A stretch of 64,000 bases of DNA from contig NZ_QFHO01000001.1 in assembly GCF_004920835.1 (NCBI RefSeq), forward strand, positions 124,001 through 188,000, read 5' to 3'. Positions within the stretch are counted from its first letter, which is position 1; every line of letters starts with the position of its first letter. Source of the stretch: Stenotrophomonas maltophilia. Lineage in GTDB: Bacteria; Pseudomonadota; Gammaproteobacteria; Xanthomonadales; Xanthomonadaceae. Position numbers and translations under genes: made by a program. Under the pieces are notes generated by a model. That model was given only the letters and a program-made list of their open reading frames with translations, did no database searches and had not been told where the DNA came from. Positions 62,467 to 64,000 of the stretch are shown here, one piece after another.

Positions 62467-64000
62467 CGGGCCATGGCGCGGCGCCGGTGCACCCAGTAGT
62501 ACAGCGTCGGTAGCACCAGCAGGGTCAGCAGCATCGCCGACAGCAGGCCACCGATCACCACCACCGCCAGCGGCTTCTGGGTCTCGGCACCGATCGCATG
62601 CGAGGTCGCCATCGGCAGGAGGCCGAACATCGCCAGCAGCGCGGTCATCAGCACCGTGCGCAGGCGCTGCAGCGAGCCCTGCACCACCGACTGCAGCAGG
62701 TCCATGCCCTGCTCGCGCAGCTGGGCGAATCGACTGAGCATCACCACCCCGTTCAGCACCGCTTGTCCGAACAACGCAATGAATCCGATCGCCGCCGACA
62801 CCGATAGAGGAATGCCGGTCAACCACAGGGCCAGGATGCCGCCGATCATCGCCAGCGGTACGTTGGCCAGGATCAGCGCCGCGCTGCTGATGTCCTTGAA
62901 GGCATCGAACAGCAGTACGAAGATGAGCAGCACCGACAGCGGAATCACCCAGCCCAGCCGCTTCATCGCACGCTGCTGGTTCTCGAACTCGCCGGACCAT
63001 TCCAGCCGGTAGCCTTCCGGCAGCTGCACACTGGCATCCACGCGCTTGCGCATGTCGGCCACCACGCTGCCCATGTCACGCCCTGCGATGAAGATGCTGA
63101 CCGCCTTCACCCGCTGCGCGTTCTCGCGCGAGATGTTGATCGCGCCGCTGGCCATGCGGAAGTCGGCCACGTCGGACAGCGTCACCGTGTGGCCATCGCC
63201 GATACCCACTGGCACCGTGCGCAGCCGTTGCAGGTCGCGGTCGGCATCGTCCAGGCGCAGCGAGATCGGGAACTTGCGATCGCCCTCCCACAGCTCGCCT
63301 ACCTGGCGCCCGCCCAGCGCGGTCTCGATCACTTCGTCGATGTCGCGCACGTTCAGGCCATAGCGTGCTGCACGGTCGCGGTCGATCTCGATCTGCAGCT
63401 GCGGCAACGAACCATCGCGGTCGATGAAGGCGCTCTCCACGCCCTCCACCCCGCGCACCTGGCCCAGGATGGCCTGTGCGTGCTGGTTCAGCACGTCCAG
63501 ATCCGAACCGCTGACCTTGATCACCACCTGGCCCTTGATCTGCGAGATGCTCTCCAGGATGTTGTCGCGCACCGGCTGCGAGATCGAGAACTCCGGCCCC
63601 GGAATGCGCTGCTCCAGCGTGCGCTGCAGGTCGCTCACCAGCTGCCGCTTGTCCACGCCCTTCGGCCATTCCTTCTCCGGCTTCAACGCCACCAGCGCCT
63701 CGATCTGGTTGGCACCCTTGGCATCGGACCCGTCTTCCGGGCGCCCCAGCTTGGCCACCACCGTCGACACCTGCGGGAAGCTGCCGACCAGCTCACGGAT
63801 GCGCCGCGACTGTTGCTGCGCTTCGGCCAGGCTGGTGCTGGGGTCGAGTGTGGCGGTCAACCAGATCGACCCTTCGTCCAGCTCGGGCAGGAACTCCGAG
63901 CCCAGGCGAGTGCCCAGTGCCAACGTACCCACCAGCAACGCAACTGCGGTCAGCACCACCGCACGTGGCCGGGCCAGTGCGCGCTCCAGGATCGGCCGGT
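62463..64000 (-). CDS. HME-RND heavy-metal efflux pump inner-membrane subunit (CzcA/CusA family), cut by window
   Basis: This is the C-terminal half of a tripartite metal exporter. The frame runs past the window edge: codons before the GTG at 63959 still read RPRAV. About 510 residues are visible. They include the periplasmic start of the second repeat (LPELDEGSIWLTATLDPSTSLAEAQQ), the periplasmic domains with QVVIKVSGSDLDVL, and six helices ending in LVLPTLYYWVHRRR. LFGQAVLNGVVMLSRF and IGAETQKPLAVVVIGGL are typical of the CzcA group. The metal cannot be told without the first half. The TAG stop lies in a SMAG repeat. Confidence 0.9.
   Translation of the reverse strand, partial: RPILERALARPRAVVLTAVALLVGTLALGTRLGSEFLPELDEGSIWLTATLDPSTSLAEAQQQSRRIRELVGSFPQVSTVVAKLGRPEDGSDAKGANQIEALVALKPEKEWPKGVDKRQLVSDLQRTLEQRIPGPEFSISQPVRDNILESISQIKGQVVIKVSGSDLDVLNQHAQAILGQVRGVEGVESAFIDRDGSLPQLQIEIDRDRAARYGLNVRDIDEVIETALGGRQVGELWEGDRKFPISLRLDDADRDLQRLRTVPVGIGDGHTVTLSDVADFRMASGAINISRENAQRVKAVSIFIAGRDMGSVVADMRKRVDASVQLPEGYRLEWSGEFENQQRAMKRLGWVIPLSVLLIFVLLFDAFKDISSAALILANVPLAMIGGILALWLTGIPLSVSAAIGFIALFGQAVLNGVVMLSRFAQLREQGMDLLQSVVQGSLQRLRTVLMTALLAMFGLLPMATSHAIGAETQKPLAVVVIGGLLSAMLLTLLVLPTLYYWVHRRRAMAR

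Overview
The window is high-GC DNA from a member of the Stenotrophomonas maltophilia complex. The clearest evidence is a full-length gene for the species-typical L1 subclass B3 metallo-beta-lactamase (39489-40361). Dozens of GTAG-headed palindromes of the SMAG type and several TonB receptor loci agree with this. No rRNA, tRNA, insertion sequence, phage gene or CRISPR array was seen. The DNA looks like ordinary chromosome with many transport and stress genes. I recognise 61 genes, including one leader peptide and a gene cut off at each window edge.

Region by region: 1-4552 holds a cation-efflux protein (cut), a 3-methyladenine DNA glycosylase, a GAF/PAS/GGDEF cyclase and an M23 peptidase. 4687-11596 holds macAB, divergent from a small membrane protein, a two-component system and an ATPase-less ABC membrane protein. 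All three promoter regions carry the same triplet of 11-bp-spaced repeats, which suggests one regulon. 11691-17919 and 19174-22274 are two paralogous siderophore loci (TetR regulator plus TonB receptor; the first also has a siderophore reductase and inner-membrane proteins), and both carry the operator TTAGTT-N10/11-AACTAA. 22445-31383 holds TraX, proline iminopeptidase, an EF-hand lipoprotein, a magnesium locus (an MDPDP leader peptide like MgtL, a 99-residue protein, mgtA, mgtC), a FixL/FixJ-like pair and a DUF1697 gene. 31446-37493 holds membrane proteins and a FecI/FecR/TonB-receptor trio. 37547-46454 holds a Tat-exported amidohydrolase, blaL1, two small copper-type proteins (DUF411, CopL-like), a YdeP-type molybdoenzyme with fdhD, an AhpD-like protein and an AraC regulator. 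46546-48640 is a TetR/MFS drug-efflux pair with a perfect 32-bp palindrome. 48823-56975 is a zinc region: a Zrg-like six-gene operon, a MerC-like protein, a TonB receptor and an AraC regulator, with two Zur-type boxes. 57087-60467 is copCD plus a heavy-metal two-component system. 60533-64000 holds a LysR/SDR divergent pair and the end of an HME-RND efflux pump.

Overall the window is rich in metal handling (Fe, Zn, Cu, Mg) and efflux. Most operons use ATGA, GTGA or short overlaps, so translational coupling is common. The SMAG repeats sit almost only between genes, but ten genes take their TAG stop codon from a GTAG repeat head. The most novel candidates are the proline-rich leader upstream of mgtA with its duplicated hairpin element, the shared 11-bp-phased operator of the macAB/two-component regulon, and the repeat-donated stop codons.
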